DNA of 64,000 nt, taken from positions 1 to 64,000 of the forward strand of contig CAKOZD010000003.1 of NCBI GenBank assembly GCA_934131175.1. Reading direction: 5' to 3'. Positions 1 through 8,564 of this stretch are shown one piece after another. The notes beneath the pieces are model-generated. The model was not told the DNA's origin. It saw only the letters and a program-made list of their open reading frames with translations, and ran no database searches. How positions within the stretch are numbered: position 1 is the stretch's first letter; each line of letters begins with the position of its first letter. The position numbers and the translations under genes were made by a program. The stretch is from an uncultured Bacilli bacterium. Lineage in GTDB: Bacteria > Bacillota_I > Bacilli_A > RF39 > UBA660.

Positions 1-4
1 AATT

Positions 5-26
5 TAAATACCATACTAGTGGTATT
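5..26 (-). terminator. Intrinsic terminator after truncated dacA
   Basis: An 8-bp perfect stem (AAATACCA / TGGTATTT) with a 6-nt loop lies about 10 bases beyond the stop of the carboxypeptidase gene. It closes the transcript, which suggests the short gene really ends here and is not merely cut by the window edge. Confidence 0.7.
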
Positions 27-35
27 TATGTTTAA

Positions 36-701
36 CTATAATAATCTATTATTGTAAAATTTATATACGACTTTATTGGTATTAACAAGCCAAAATTTAT
101 TGGCACTATCTTCTCTTAAATAATCATCATAAATAGATGAAAATCTTAATATTTCTGAATGGTTTACAACTAATTCTCTAGCAATCATTGCCATATCATA
201 ACTGGTTGAATAATGATTATCTTCATCAAGTCCTGTACAATTACTAAAATGGGTATTTTTAAGTCCTAATTCTTTAACTTTTTTATTCATTCTTTTAACA
301 AACTTTTCTTCACTACCACTAATATATTCTGCCATAGCAACTGTCGCATCATTTCCACTCGCAACACTTATACCCTTCATTAAATCTTCTACACTTATTT
401 TCTCACCTTCAGAAATATAAATTTGAGACCCACCCATACCTGCTGCATTACGACTAACAGTAACTATATCATTCCATTTAATATTACCTTTTTCTACTTC
501 TTCAAGAATAATAATTTGTGCAACCATTTTAGTCATAGAAGCAATACTAAGTCTTTCATTTTCATTCTTAGAAAATATTATTTTTCCACTATTAGCCTCA
601 ATCAAAATACCACTCTTACCATTAGGTAAATATTCTAAAGCATAAATCTTTACTGGTAAAAAACAACATAAACAAATAATTAAAATTAAAAGTTTTCTCA
701 T
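36..701 (-). pseudogene. Truncated D-Ala-D-Ala carboxypeptidase (PBP5/DacA family)
   Basis: The 221-aa product belongs to the penicillin-binding D-alanyl-D-alanine carboxypeptidase family (peptidase S11), which trims the stem peptide of peptidoglycan outside the membrane. A signal peptide occupies residues 1-21. The SxxK motif is SMTK at 55-58 and the SGN motif is at 115-117. Family members are normally about 380 aa and carry a third active-site motif, KTG, shortly after the stretch LVNTN. Here LVNTNK is followed by about ten residues, a stop and a terminator, so KTG and the C-terminal domain are missing. It is probably a deletion remnant, although transcription signals look intact. The neighbouring VanY-like protein could supply the same activity. 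Confidence 0.75.
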
Positions 702-787
702 AAATCCTCCTAATATTTTTTATGTAAAAATAAATCATTTTATACATAAAATAAAAAAAGAATGCTATTATATTACTAGGTGATATT

Positions 788-1717
788 ATGCAAAAAAAGA
801 AAAGAAAAAAAAGAAAAGTAAAAATTAAACTCAAAAAAAAGAATTTTACAATTTTCATAATATTTATAATATTAATTATTTTTGGAGCAACAAAACTAAT
901 GTCATTCATATTAAAAAATGTAGATACACCTAAAAATAAAAATGAAGTAATAGATAAAAAAACTAATAAAAAAGAAGATTCTGAAAAAGAAAAAAAATTA
1001 AAAGAATTAAACAATATAAATAAAAAAGTAAAATATTTTAAAATGGACAACCTAGATAGATATATTAATTATAAAAGTAAAAATCCTGATAAAGAAATAA
1101 AACAAATTATAAAAGATGTAAATATGGATTTAGATAAAGAACCATATGAAGATATGAAAAAAGCAACTAATCTAAATACTATAAATATACTAGTAAATAA
1201 ACATAATTATTTAACAGAAGACTATGTACCAGAAAACTTAGAAAATATTAACTCATCATACGCACTTAGTAATATGAAAATGGTAAGTGAAGCAAAAAAT
1301 GCTTTTGAAAATCTTTCAAAAGATGCAGCAAAACAAAATCTAAAAGTAATTGCCATGTCAACATATAGGAGTTATGAATACCAAGTAGATTTATATAATA
1401 GATATGTAAAAACAGATGGTAAAGAAGCTGCAGACACATATTCTGGAAGACCAGGAAATTCAGAACACCAAACAGGTCTTGCAGTTGATGTATACAATGT
1501 AAAAGAAACTTATACTAATTTTGAAAAAACAAAAGAATATACTTGGATGCAAGATAATGCTTATAAATATGGATTTATTCTAAGATTTCCAAAAGATAAA
1601 GAAAATGAAACAGGTTATGAATTTGAATCATGGCATTATAGATATGTTGGTCTTAAAGCAGCAAAATACATAAAAGAACATAATATATCATTTGAAGAAT
1701 ATTGTGCAACAAACTAA
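788..1717 (+). CDS. VanY-like D-alanyl-D-alanine carboxypeptidase
   Basis: The 309-aa protein is a membrane-anchored zinc carboxypeptidase of the VanY / peptidase M15B family, expected to remove the terminal D-Ala of peptidoglycan stem peptides. A very basic N-terminus (residues 1-19) precedes one membrane helix (about 20-41), then a charged linker and the catalytic domain. Zinc and catalytic motifs are visible: TYRSYEYQ near 192, EHQTGLAVD near 225 (SxHxxGxAxD type) and ESWHYRYVG near 279 (ExWH). The ATG follows AGGTGATATT. It is transcribed away from the truncated dacA and ends at a terminator shared with the next gene. Confidence 0.9.
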   Translation: MQKKKRKKRKVKIKLKKKNFTIFIIFIILIIFGATKLMSFILKNVDTPKNKNEVIDKKTNKKEDSEKEKKLKELNNINKKVKYFKMDNLDRYINYKSKNPDKEIKQIIKDVNMDLDKEPYEDMKKATNLNTINILVNKHNYLTEDYVPENLENINSSYALSNMKMVSEAKNAFENLSKDAAKQNLKVIAMSTYRSYEYQVDLYNRYVKTDGKEAADTYSGRPGNSEHQTGLAVDVYNVKETYTNFEKTKEYTWMQDNAYKYGFILRFPKDKENETGYEFESWHYRYVGLKAAKYIKEHNISFEEYCATN

Positions 1718-1743
1718 AAAGAGATTTAATCAAATCTCTTTTT
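1716..1743. terminator. Bidirectional terminator
   Basis: A perfect 12-bp stem (AAAAAGAGATTT / AAATCTCTTTTT) with loop AATC serves both convergent genes. It overlaps the last codons of the minus-strand gene. Confidence 0.85.
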
Positions 1744-2298
1744 AAAATACTTATATAAATAATAAAATCCTGTAAATAATAACCATATTACTAATAAAAA
1801 ATTACTTATTTGTACTAAAGATAATATAGTATCATTCTTATATAAATTAGTAATATCCATTAAGTCTACTCCATCATATGCAGAAAGAGCCATAAATGAC
1901 ATAAAGAAAAAGTAAATTATACTAAAGAACAAATAATTAATAATTTTTTTAAAATCAGTAATTTTCTTAGAAAATAATGTATACAAAATCATAATAGTTA
2001 CAAATACTAAGATAAAGAAATATACAACGGTAGATGGAAAATAAATATAATTTAAAATTGCTTTTACAAAAGAATTAACACTTGTTTGTACATATGCTCC
2101 ATAACTTATTATAATTCCTATTACAAAACCTAAATAAACTCCAAGAGAAAGCATTTGAACTAATTGATTTTTTCTTTTTAAATTATAAATTAAAACACAA
2201 AATAAAAGAAGGGTTAATATAAGCATCTCAATAGATAGAAAAGATGAAAAAGTATATTTAAAAATAATTCCAATTTTCTCTATTAAAGATAAAGTCAT
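1726..2298 (-). CDS. Polytopic membrane protein, unknown
   Basis: This 190-aa protein is very hydrophobic, with about five predicted membrane helices (near residues 21-40, 52-70, 85-107, 120-140 and 160-180) and a basic C-terminal tail KYFKKRFD. I recognise no family. It starts 11 bases after the sortase stop and is probably co-transcribed with the sortase and the thioester surface protein, so it could be an accessory membrane component of that locus; that role is inference from position only. Confidence 0.7.
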   Translation of the reverse strand: MTLSLIEKIGIIFKYTFSSFLSIEMLILTLLLFCVLIYNLKRKNQLVQMLSLGVYLGFVIGIIISYGAYVQTSVNSFVKAILNYIYFPSTVVYFFILVFVTIMILYTLFSKKITDFKKIINYLFFSIIYFFFMSFMALSAYDGVDLMDITNLYKNDTILSLVQISNFLLVIWLLFTGFYYLYKYFKKRFD

Positions 2299-2309
2299 AA
2301 AATCACCTT

Positions 2310-2984
2310 CTAACCAACTAATTCAGATATATAAAATGTCTGAGAATAATCATCATTTTTAGTACATGTAAACATTGTAAGTGTAGTCTTACCATGATCT
2401 CTTATTACTCTAGCAAGACCAGTTTTTGGTACATTGTATATATTTACAATCTGATAATGATATTTTACTCCATTATATGTAACATAGACACTATCACCAA
2501 TATTCAATCTATATAAATATGCAAAATATGAAATATATGCATCTCCTGAATGAGCCATTAAAATTAAATTTCCATTAACAACATCAGGAAGGTCTGATCC
2601 TTCAACCATAGTTACATTATATTGAATATTGTTATATCTTGAACCTACATTATAAAATCCTCTTTTTAATCCAATTTTTGGTATTTCTAAAACACCTAAA
2701 TATTTACTATAATCAACTTCATAAGTTTTATTATCATTACTTTGTTCATTATTTACTACATTATCGGCAACAGGTACATTTGCAACTATTTCTTTTTCTT
2801 CACCTGTTGTACTATCAACATCCATCATAGAAATTTTCATATCAGAATAAACCTCATCACGCATTTTCAAAAAATAATTCCATGATAGAAAAATAATACC
2901 TAAAAAAATAAAGAAAGAGCCAATAAATAGTATATGGCTCTTTTTTATTTTATTATTTACTTTCAGCTGGTTTAGCATTCGCAT
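2310..2984 (-). CDS. Sortase
   Basis: A sortase-family transpeptidase, expected to anchor the surface protein encoded just upstream to the cell wall. A basic N-terminus and a single signal-anchor helix (SHILFIGSFFIFLGIIFLSW) precede a variable linker, then the catalytic domain beginning at GVLEIPKIGL. The catalytic His is in LMAHSGDA and the Cys in TLTMFTCTKND. The usual Arg after the Cys strand is not obvious; the equivalent stretch reads SQTFYISEL. The open frame extends to a TTG inside the upstream gene. I chose the ATG at 2984, though ATG 2978 is equally possible; either overlaps the upstream stop by about 25-32 nt. A terminator-like hairpin lies inside the first codons. Confidence 0.85.
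   Translation of the reverse strand: MRMLNQLKVNNKIKKSHILFIGSFFIFLGIIFLSWNYFLKMRDEVYSDMKISMMDVDSTTGEEKEIVANVPVADNVVNNEQSNDNKTYEVDYSKYLGVLEIPKIGLKRGFYNVGSRYNNIQYNVTMVEGSDLPDVVNGNLILMAHSGDAYISYFAYLYRLNIGDSVYVTYNGVKYHYQIVNIYNVPKTGLARVIRDHGKTTLTMFTCTKNDDYSQTFYISELVG
2914..2943 (-). terminator. Terminator-like hairpin within sortase start
   Basis: A 9-bp stem (AAAGAGCCA / TGGCTCTTT, 12-nt loop) followed on the minus strand by a T-rich run sits just after the stop of the thioester protein and inside the early sortase codons. It could reduce read-through so that the sortase is made in lower amount than its substrate. Confidence 0.55.
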
Positions 2985-4113
2985 AAACAATACCAACACC
3001 ACATAATAAGACAATCAAACCAATGAAGTAAATTGTTTGAGCAGTAGACATTCCAGTATCAGGAGCACCTACTACATCAATAGAATCGCCTTGTGATACA
3101 TCAACTGTTTTTCCAGTTACTGAAACAACTTTTTGTTTTGCTCCAGCAGCATCTTGATAATAAGCTCCTCCAAATGAATTGAAATGTCCTTTTACACTAA
3201 CTGTTAATTTTTGTACTTTATCAGTTACCTTATCAGAAGGAATTCTTATATAGAATTTAGTATCTTTAGCAACATTTGTTAAAGTTGTAATTTCTTTTCC
3301 ATCTTCACCAACAATTTTAACACCATCAATACCAGATACAGAAATATCATATCCTGTTAAAGCTTCTGATGTAGAAGATGTAACATTTACAACTGGTGTT
3401 TGATAATAATCAGCACCATCAACTTTAGAAATTGAATCTCCACCAAATGCAACTGATAATTGTCTTACAGAACTAGCATTTAATGCCTCTTTTACTAAAC
3501 CATCAATTTTTGCAAATGCATTTGGAAGAACAATTGGATCAGAAGAACTATCACCACCTACATCCAAATAAGTAAGTGTTATAACGCCTGTACTCTTTAT
3601 AACTTTTAATATATCATCTGATAGTTTATGTTTACTATCATCTGTATATTTTTGATGTAAATAATACCAAATAGCAGTTTGAGCAACATATGTATCTGCA
3701 ACAGTACTATCTATACCAGAAATATGAGATGTAGAATCATATGCTTTATTTAATAAATATAATAAACCATAATCATTTATCTCTTCTTTTTTAGTATAAA
3801 CAGTTTGATCTAAAACATCTGCATTATGCTCTACACAGAATATTGTATTCTTTTTACTACTATCAGAATAATATAAAGGAACATTATAACCAACAGGAGT
3901 ACCATCAACTGAAACACTTATCTTTTCACCAGTAGCATAAAATGTAAAAGTATCTTCAGTTGGAGAATGTGGAACAGCAGCATAACTTATTTGATTAAAG
4001 CCAACAGCAACAAGCGAAAATATTGCAAATGCTGCAACAACAAATGATAAAACTACAGAACCATCAATTACTCTTTTACGATTTTTATTTTCTTCCATAT
4101 AAATCTTTTCCAT
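2953..4113 (-). CDS. Thioester-domain surface protein, sortase-anchored
   Basis: This 386-aa secreted protein looks like a sortase substrate carrying an internal thioester domain (TED/TQXA family). Such domains form a Cys-Gln bond able to react with host or surface amines. An N-terminal membrane segment (about 19-45) acts as signal sequence. The thioester pair would be Cys93 (IFCVEHN) and Gln145 (VAQTAIWYYL). Ig-like beta-rich sequence follows. The C-terminus has the sorting signal GAPDTG (349-354), a hydrophobic segment and a short charged tail. I placed the start at the ATG preceded by AGGTAGGGTGAAAATT; a GTG three codons upstream lies inside the ribosome binding site. The sortase follows directly. 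The adhesin role is inference from the family. Confidence 0.85.
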   Translation of the reverse strand: MEKIYMEENKNRKRVIDGSVVLSFVVAAFAIFSLVAVGFNQISYAAVPHSPTEDTFTFYATGEKISVSVDGTPVGYNVPLYYSDSSKKNTIFCVEHNADVLDQTVYTKKEEINDYGLLYLLNKAYDSTSHISGIDSTVADTYVAQTAIWYYLHQKYTDDSKHKLSDDILKVIKSTGVITLTYLDVGGDSSSDPIVLPNAFAKIDGLVKEALNASSVRQLSVAFGGDSISKVDGADYYQTPVVNVTSSTSEALTGYDISVSGIDGVKIVGEDGKEITTLTNVAKDTKFYIRIPSDKVTDKVQKLTVSVKGHFNSFGGAYYQDAAGAKQKVVSVTGKTVDVSQGDSIDVVGAPDTGMSTAQTIYFIGLIVLLCGVGIVYANAKPAESK

Positions 4114-4173
4114 AATTTTCACCCTACCTTATATAAACATTATAACATAAATTAATTAAAAGCAAATATTTTT

Positions 4174-5400
4174 TTAATCAATCTTAAAAATCTTGTCAAC
4201 CAAAACTTCGGGATTCTTTTTATTGTAGTAAATTGTTGCTAAAACATCACCTTTATTTACAACATCACCTACTTCAAAATTAAGCTTAACACCTACTGTA
4301 TAATCAATTTTATCCTTAATAGAAACTTTTCCTGCTCCTAAATTTAAAGATAGTTTTCCAACTTCAAGAGCATTTATTTTCTTTATCGTACCTGACTTTT
4401 CAGCTTTTATCTTATAAGTGTTTTTACTAACTTTTATTCCTTTAATATCTCCATGTTGATATTCAACTAACTCTAAAAATTTCTTATATGCTTTTTTAGA
4501 ATCAATTGCATCAATCACTAATTCTCTTGCTTCTTCTATAGAAATATTTTTCCCCATACTTACCATGTCTGATGCAAGTTCAATACATAAATCTACAAAG
4601 TGATTATCTTTTTCTTTTCCTTTCAAAACATCAATTGCTTCTAATACTTCCAAACTATTTCCAACAGCATAACCTAAAGGAGCATTCATATCACTTATAA
4701 TAGTATGAACTTCTCTATTATAAAAAGAACCAATTTTTTTCATTAATGAACTTAATTTTTTAGCATCCTCTTTTGTTTGAAGTAAAGCACCATTTCCTAC
4801 TTTTATGTCTATAATAATTTTGTCAGCTCCACTTGCTATTTTCTTACTCATAATACTTGAGGCAATTAATGGGATAGATGAAACAGTAGATGTAACATCA
4901 CGTAATGCATATATAACTTTGTCCATTGGCACTAAATCTCCAGTTTGTCCAGTAACAACAATTCCTATTTCATGAACTTGTTTAATAATCTCTTCATCTG
5001 TTAAATCAATTCTATATCCTGGAATACTTTCCAATTTATCAATTGTTCCACCAGTATACCCTAGTCCTCTACCACTCATTTTAATAATTGGAACCCCACA
5101 TGCTGCAGCGATTGGAGCAATTACTAATGTTGTTTTATCACCAATTCCTCCAGTAGAATGTTTATCAACTTTAATTCCTGGAATATCACTAAAGTCAAGA
5201 ACATCACCACTATCAATAAAAATTTTAGTTAAAGCATAAATCTCTTCATCAGTCATCCCATTAATACAAATTGCCATCAATAAACTAGACATTTGGTAAT
5301 CAGCAACTTTCCCATCCAAGTAACCATTAAAGAAAAAGTCAAGTTCCTCATAACTCAATTCTTTTCCAAGTCTTTTCTTATTAATAATATCTAAAATCAT
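4174..5400 (-). CDS. pdp: Pyrimidine-nucleoside (thymidine) phosphorylase
   Basis: The 408-aa protein matches the thymidine/pyrimidine-nucleoside phosphorylase family, which splits thymidine, deoxyuridine or uridine with phosphate to release the base and (deoxy)ribose-1-phosphate for salvage. The family signature is plain near residues 79-120: DKHSTGGIGDKTTL, then SGRGLGYTGGTIDKLES. The C-terminal biotinyl-like domain is present (VGVKLNFEVGDVVNKGDVLATI). Family members are usually about 430 aa, so this is slightly short but complete. Its ATG overlaps the end of the upstream GNAT gene by 4 bases, indicating one transcript. Confidence 0.93.
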   Translation of the reverse strand: MILDIINKKRLGKELSYEELDFFFNGYLDGKVADYQMSSLLMAICINGMTDEEIYALTKIFIDSGDVLDFSDIPGIKVDKHSTGGIGDKTTLVIAPIAAACGVPIIKMSGRGLGYTGGTIDKLESIPGYRIDLTDEEIIKQVHEIGIVVTGQTGDLVPMDKVIYALRDVTSTVSSIPLIASSIMSKKIASGADKIIIDIKVGNGALLQTKEDAKKLSSLMKKIGSFYNREVHTIISDMNAPLGYAVGNSLEVLEAIDVLKGKEKDNHFVDLCIELASDMVSMGKNISIEEARELVIDAIDSKKAYKKFLELVEYQHGDIKGIKVSKNTYKIKAEKSGTIKKINALEVGKLSLNLGAGKVSIKDKIDYTVGVKLNFEVGDVVNKGDVLATIYYNKKNPEVLVDKIFKID

Positions 5401-5801
5401 TTTAACACCTTCCTAAATATATCAGAATCTCTCTTAATAAACCCACAACTCTCATACAATTTATGAGCAGCAACTCTAAATGAACTACAAGTTAGTTGTA
5501 AATACATCGCATCATCCCTTAAAGCAACCTCTTCAGCAAAAGAAAGTAATTTCTTACCAACACCACGTCCACGATAAGAACTTGATACACAAACATAGTC
5601 TACTAAATAATAGTATTTATTTAATATAGGATTTAAAACTTTAGTTAATAATAAATATCCACATACATTACCATCATCTAAAGCAACAATCTCTTTAATA
5701 GAACTATTATTAAAATTACTTTTAGATACTTTAAATGCCTCCTCTAATATAGTATTTACAGAATCTAAATCTCTATTCTCATAAAATCTTACATCAATCA
5801 T
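5397..5801 (-). CDS. GNAT-family N-acetyltransferase
   Basis: A 134-aa single-domain GNAT acetyltransferase. The acetyl-CoA binding signature is visible as YRGRGVGKKLL, following the strand YYLVDYVCVS, and the C-terminal YESCGF motif is typical. The substrate cannot be told from sequence. It precedes the nucleoside phosphorylase with a 4-base overlap. Confidence 0.85.
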   Translation of the reverse strand: MIDVRFYENRDLDSVNTILEEAFKVSKSNFNNSSIKEIVALDDGNVCGYLLLTKVLNPILNKYYYLVDYVCVSSSYRGRGVGKKLLSFAEEVALRDDAMYLQLTCSSFRVAAHKLYESCGFIKRDSDIFRKVLK

Positions 5802-5848
5802 ATTATCACCTTATTCTATAAAAATTATAGCAAATTTATAAAATAAAA

Positions 5849-5870
5849 ACAACTGACCAAAGTCAGCTGT
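5849..5870 (-). terminator. Terminator after ssb-like gene
   Basis: A 9-bp stem with one G-U pair (ACAGCTGAC / GTCAGTTGT on the minus strand) and loop TTTG is followed by TTTTTATTTT. Confidence 0.75.
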
Positions 5871-5874
5871 ACAA

Positions 5875-6207
5875 TTATTTTTCTTCTTTAGTATGACTTG
5901 ATAAAAATGTAATCTTTTCACAAATAATGTCCATTATATTTTCTTTTTTTCCATCATTTTCTATAGTACGTGATTGTACTCTTCCCTTTACTCCAACAAT
6001 ATCTCCCTTTTTACAATATTCACTTGTATTAGAAGCAATACTATCAAATGCAACACAATCTACAAAATCAGTATCATATAATCCTTCACTATTTTTAAAA
6101 CTTCTAGGAATTGCTAAAGAAATAGTCGCAGCTTTAACACCTTTATCTGATTTATTAACTACAATATCTCTCGTTAATCTTCCAACTAAAACAACTTGAT
6201 TAAGCAT
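5875..6207 (-). CDS. ssb: Single-stranded DNA-binding protein
   Basis: This 110-aa protein is a single OB-fold SSB: it begins MLNQVVLVGRLTRD and contains ISLAIPR, the YDTDFVDCVAF strand and GDIVGVKGRVQSR. It lacks the long Gly/Pro-rich linker and acidic DDDIPF-type tail that recruits partners in housekeeping SSBs, ending in SSHTKEEK instead. It may therefore be a secondary SSB, as seen with competence-type or accessory SSBs. The ATG follows AAAGGAGGTGAG. It has its own terminator and no ribosomal protein neighbours, unlike the usual rpsF-ssb-rpsR order. Confidence 0.88.
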   Translation of the reverse strand: MLNQVVLVGRLTRDIVVNKSDKGVKAATISLAIPRSFKNSEGLYDTDFVDCVAFDSIASNTSEYCKKGDIVGVKGRVQSRTIENDGKKENIMDIICEKITFLSSHTKEEK

Positions 6208-6297
6208 AACTCACCTCCTTTCGACGCCTAATATACAAAAAAAATTTAACTAACACAAATCACACTTTCAGTAGTTTTACTAATAAAAATAAACAAA

Positions 6298-6330
6298 AAA
6301 AGAAAATTCTCTTAACAAAAATTTTCTTTT
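6298..6330 (-). terminator. Terminator after suf-linked gene
   Basis: An 11-bp stem (AAAAGAAAATT / AATTTTCTTTT) with an 11-nt loop, followed on the minus strand by TTTTTGTTTATTTTT. It lies 41 bases past the stop of the 171-aa gene. Confidence 0.6.
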
Positions 6331-6370
6331 CTAAACATATAACTTATTCAATTAATAAATTCATCTATTT

Positions 6371-6886
6371 TTAATTTTTTTTATAAATTTTAGTTCTCTC
6401 ATGTCCATTTAGGTATTCTTTAAGTCTAAACATTTTTAACTCGTCTTCCCTAAGTTTATTTCTACTAATAATATTGCGAGGAAGAGAACTCTTATATTCT
6501 TTATATAAATTTAATCTATCAACAAAAAACTTATCAGATTTAAATATATAATTAACTAATTCAGAAATTTTAACAGTATCTCCTTTAAAAATACGATTTA
6601 AATCTATTCTTTCAAGTATATAACATGGTCCATCTTCATTTGCTCCATCAATATGCTTAATAAGCGTACCAAAATCATCACCACTACGTGTAGTATTAGT
6701 ATAGAATGTTCTATCATAAACTGGTAATTCTTCTATTGGATCAAATAAATTAATATAATGTCCATTTACATTTATTAAAAATGCATAAGCATCAATATCA
6801 CTTAATTCAGCACCATGATGTTCTGTATCATAATATCTTACCTTAGCAAGTTTTAGTCTTTTTAAATCTATATCTCTATCTATCAT
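6371..6886 (-). CDS. Unknown protein coupled to sufU
   Basis: I do not recognise this 171-aa soluble protein. It is mixed charged, with no signal peptide or membrane helix, and contains a single Cys (DGPCYILERIDL). The N-terminal part KVRYYDTEHHGAELSDIDAY is rich in His and acidic residues; the C-terminal third is helical and basic. Its ATG overlaps the sufU stop as TAATG, so translation is coupled to the Fe-S scaffold gene and a role in iron-sulfur supply is plausible, but that is inference from position. Confidence 0.75.
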   Translation of the reverse strand: MIDRDIDLKRLKLAKVRYYDTEHHGAELSDIDAYAFLINVNGHYINLFDPIEELPVYDRTFYTNTTRSGDDFGTLIKHIDGANEDGPCYILERIDLNRIFKGDTVKISELVNYIFKSDKFFVDRLNLYKEYKSSLPRNIISRNKLREDELKMFRLKEYLNGHERTKIYKKN

Positions 6887-7311
6887 TATTTATTTAACTC
6901 TCCTAACATTTTATCAATGGCATTTTCTGGTAATAATGCACAATTTTTTCTATTAGGTTGTTTGCAAATTTCATCATAAACAACCAATTCCCCTAATAAT
7001 TCTTCATCATACTCTTTCTCATTAATCATATTACTATAATTAGTAAGTATTTTACGAGCATCTTCAACACTCTTTCCAATTAAACTTCTAATCATTATTG
7101 AAGTAGCAGATGTACTAATAGCACAAGCCTCTCCATCAAATCTAATATCTTTTATAACTCCATCTTCTATTTTCATCATAAAAGATAAATCATCAATACA
7201 ACTTTCACTACTAGTTCTAGTTTTTATATAAGAGTCATCTTCAATCAAACCTCTATTCATTGGTTCTTGATAATTATCTAAAATTATTTCTCTTCTTAAA
7301 TTACTATCCAT
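6886..7311 (-). CDS. sufU: SufU-type Fe-S assembly scaffold / sulfur acceptor
   Basis: The 141-aa protein is a SufU/NifU-like protein that accepts sulfur from SufS in the SUF iron-sulfur pathway. The conserved ligands are Cys38 and Asp40 (SESCIDD), Cys63 (GEACAIS) and Cys124 (RKNCALLP). Start is the ATG after AGGAGTGATATTT; the GTG three codons upstream lies in the ribosome binding site. It begins 12 bases after sufS and overlaps the following gene. No sufB, sufC or sufD is in this window. Confidence 0.92.
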   Translation of the reverse strand: MDSNLRREIILDNYQEPMNRGLIEDDSYIKTRTSSESCIDDLSFMMKIEDGVIKDIRFDGEACAISTSATSIMIRSLIGKSVEDARKILTNYSNMINEKEYDEELLGELVVYDEICKQPNRKNCALLPENAIDKMLGELNK

Positions 7312-7322
7312 AAATATCACTC

Positions 7323-8516
7323 CTATATAACAACTTTAAATATATCTTCACTATTTTTTAATGCATCTACTAATTTATCTACATCTTCAAAATTATTATA
7401 AAAATACATACTAACTCTTACAGTATTCTTTATATTAATTTCATCTTTTAACTCTTTAGCACAATGATTTCCTGCTCTAACATAAATATTATAACTATTT
7501 AAATATACTGAAGAATCTTGTGCAAATACTCCATCAAGATTAATTGCAAGTATTCCACTATTACTATTCGCATTATAAATTATTAAATTTGGAATATCTT
7601 TTATCTTTTCAAGTAAATATTTTTTTAATTCAACTTCATGTTTATGAATATTCTCCATACCAATATTCATTAAATATTTTATTGCTTCACCAAGACCAAT
7701 AACTTCTGCAATAGCAGGCGTTCCTGCTTCAAATCTCGTTGGAATACTTTTTAATTCATAGCTACCATCTTCTTCAAAATAACTATTCATTCCACCACCA
7801 TACATTAATGGTTCCATATCTTCAAGTAACTCATACTTTCCAACTAAAATACCTACTCCAGTAGGCCCACACATCTTATGACCTGAAAAACTTAAGAAAT
7901 CAATATTACTATTTTTAAAATCAACAGACATATGAGGGACGCTTTGCGCTCCATCTACATTAAATAATATATTATTTTCATGGCAAAACTTACCAATTGA
8001 TGTAATATCTCTAACATCACCAATAACATTAGAAACATGAGCTAAACTAATAACTTTAGTCTTAGATGTAACACATTTTTTAATATTTTCTAAAGTAAGC
8101 TCATAATTTTCATTTAAAGGTACATATTTTATTACTATACCGACTTCTTTACTTAAAATTATCCAAGGAAGAATATTAGATGCATGCTCTGCTTTATTTA
8201 ATAAAACTTCATCACCTTTATTTAAATGTTTTCTCATATAGCCAAAAACAACCATATTAAGGGACATAGTAGTTCCACTTGTATAAATAACTTCCCTAGA
8301 ATCACAATTAATAAACTTAGAAACTATATTTCTAACATCATCATATAACTTATTAGTAATAACGGCAGCATCATAGTCACCTCTATGAATATTAGAAGTA
8401 TGCTTACTCATATAATTATCAACTGCATCAATAACACATTTAGGTTTCAATGTTGTTGCTCCATTATCAAAATATACAATATCAGATTTTAGCATTGGAA
8501 AATCATCTCTATACAT
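7323..8516 (-). CDS. sufS: SufS-type cysteine desulfurase
   Basis: A 397-aa PLP-dependent group II cysteine desulfurase that converts cysteine to alanine and hands the persulfide to SufU. It starts MYRDDFPML and has YFDNGATTLKP near the N-terminus. The PLP lysine is in SFSGHKMCGPTGVG (near 217) and the catalytic Cys in RAGNHCAK (near 350). Length is typical. It heads the operon sufS-sufU-unknown and has its own promoter upstream. Confidence 0.95.
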   Translation of the reverse strand: MYRDDFPMLKSDIVYFDNGATTLKPKCVIDAVDNYMSKHTSNIHRGDYDAAVITNKLYDDVRNIVSKFINCDSREVIYTSGTTMSLNMVVFGYMRKHLNKGDEVLLNKAEHASNILPWIILSKEVGIVIKYVPLNENYELTLENIKKCVTSKTKVISLAHVSNVIGDVRDITSIGKFCHENNILFNVDGAQSVPHMSVDFKNSNIDFLSFSGHKMCGPTGVGILVGKYELLEDMEPLMYGGGMNSYFEEDGSYELKSIPTRFEAGTPAIAEVIGLGEAIKYLMNIGMENIHKHEVELKKYLLEKIKDIPNLIIYNANSNSGILAINLDGVFAQDSSVYLNSYNIYVRAGNHCAKELKDEINIKNTVRVSMYFYNNFEDVDKLVDALKNSEDIFKVVI

Positions 8517-8564
8517 ATTATCACCTCCACAAAATCTATATAAATATTTTATTCAGAAATTAAA

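Noticed and set aside
622..1050. A 142-aa hydrophobic minus-strand frame
   Set aside because: It is antisense to the VanY-like gene; the Phe-rich translation is the shadow of a Lys-rich N-terminus.
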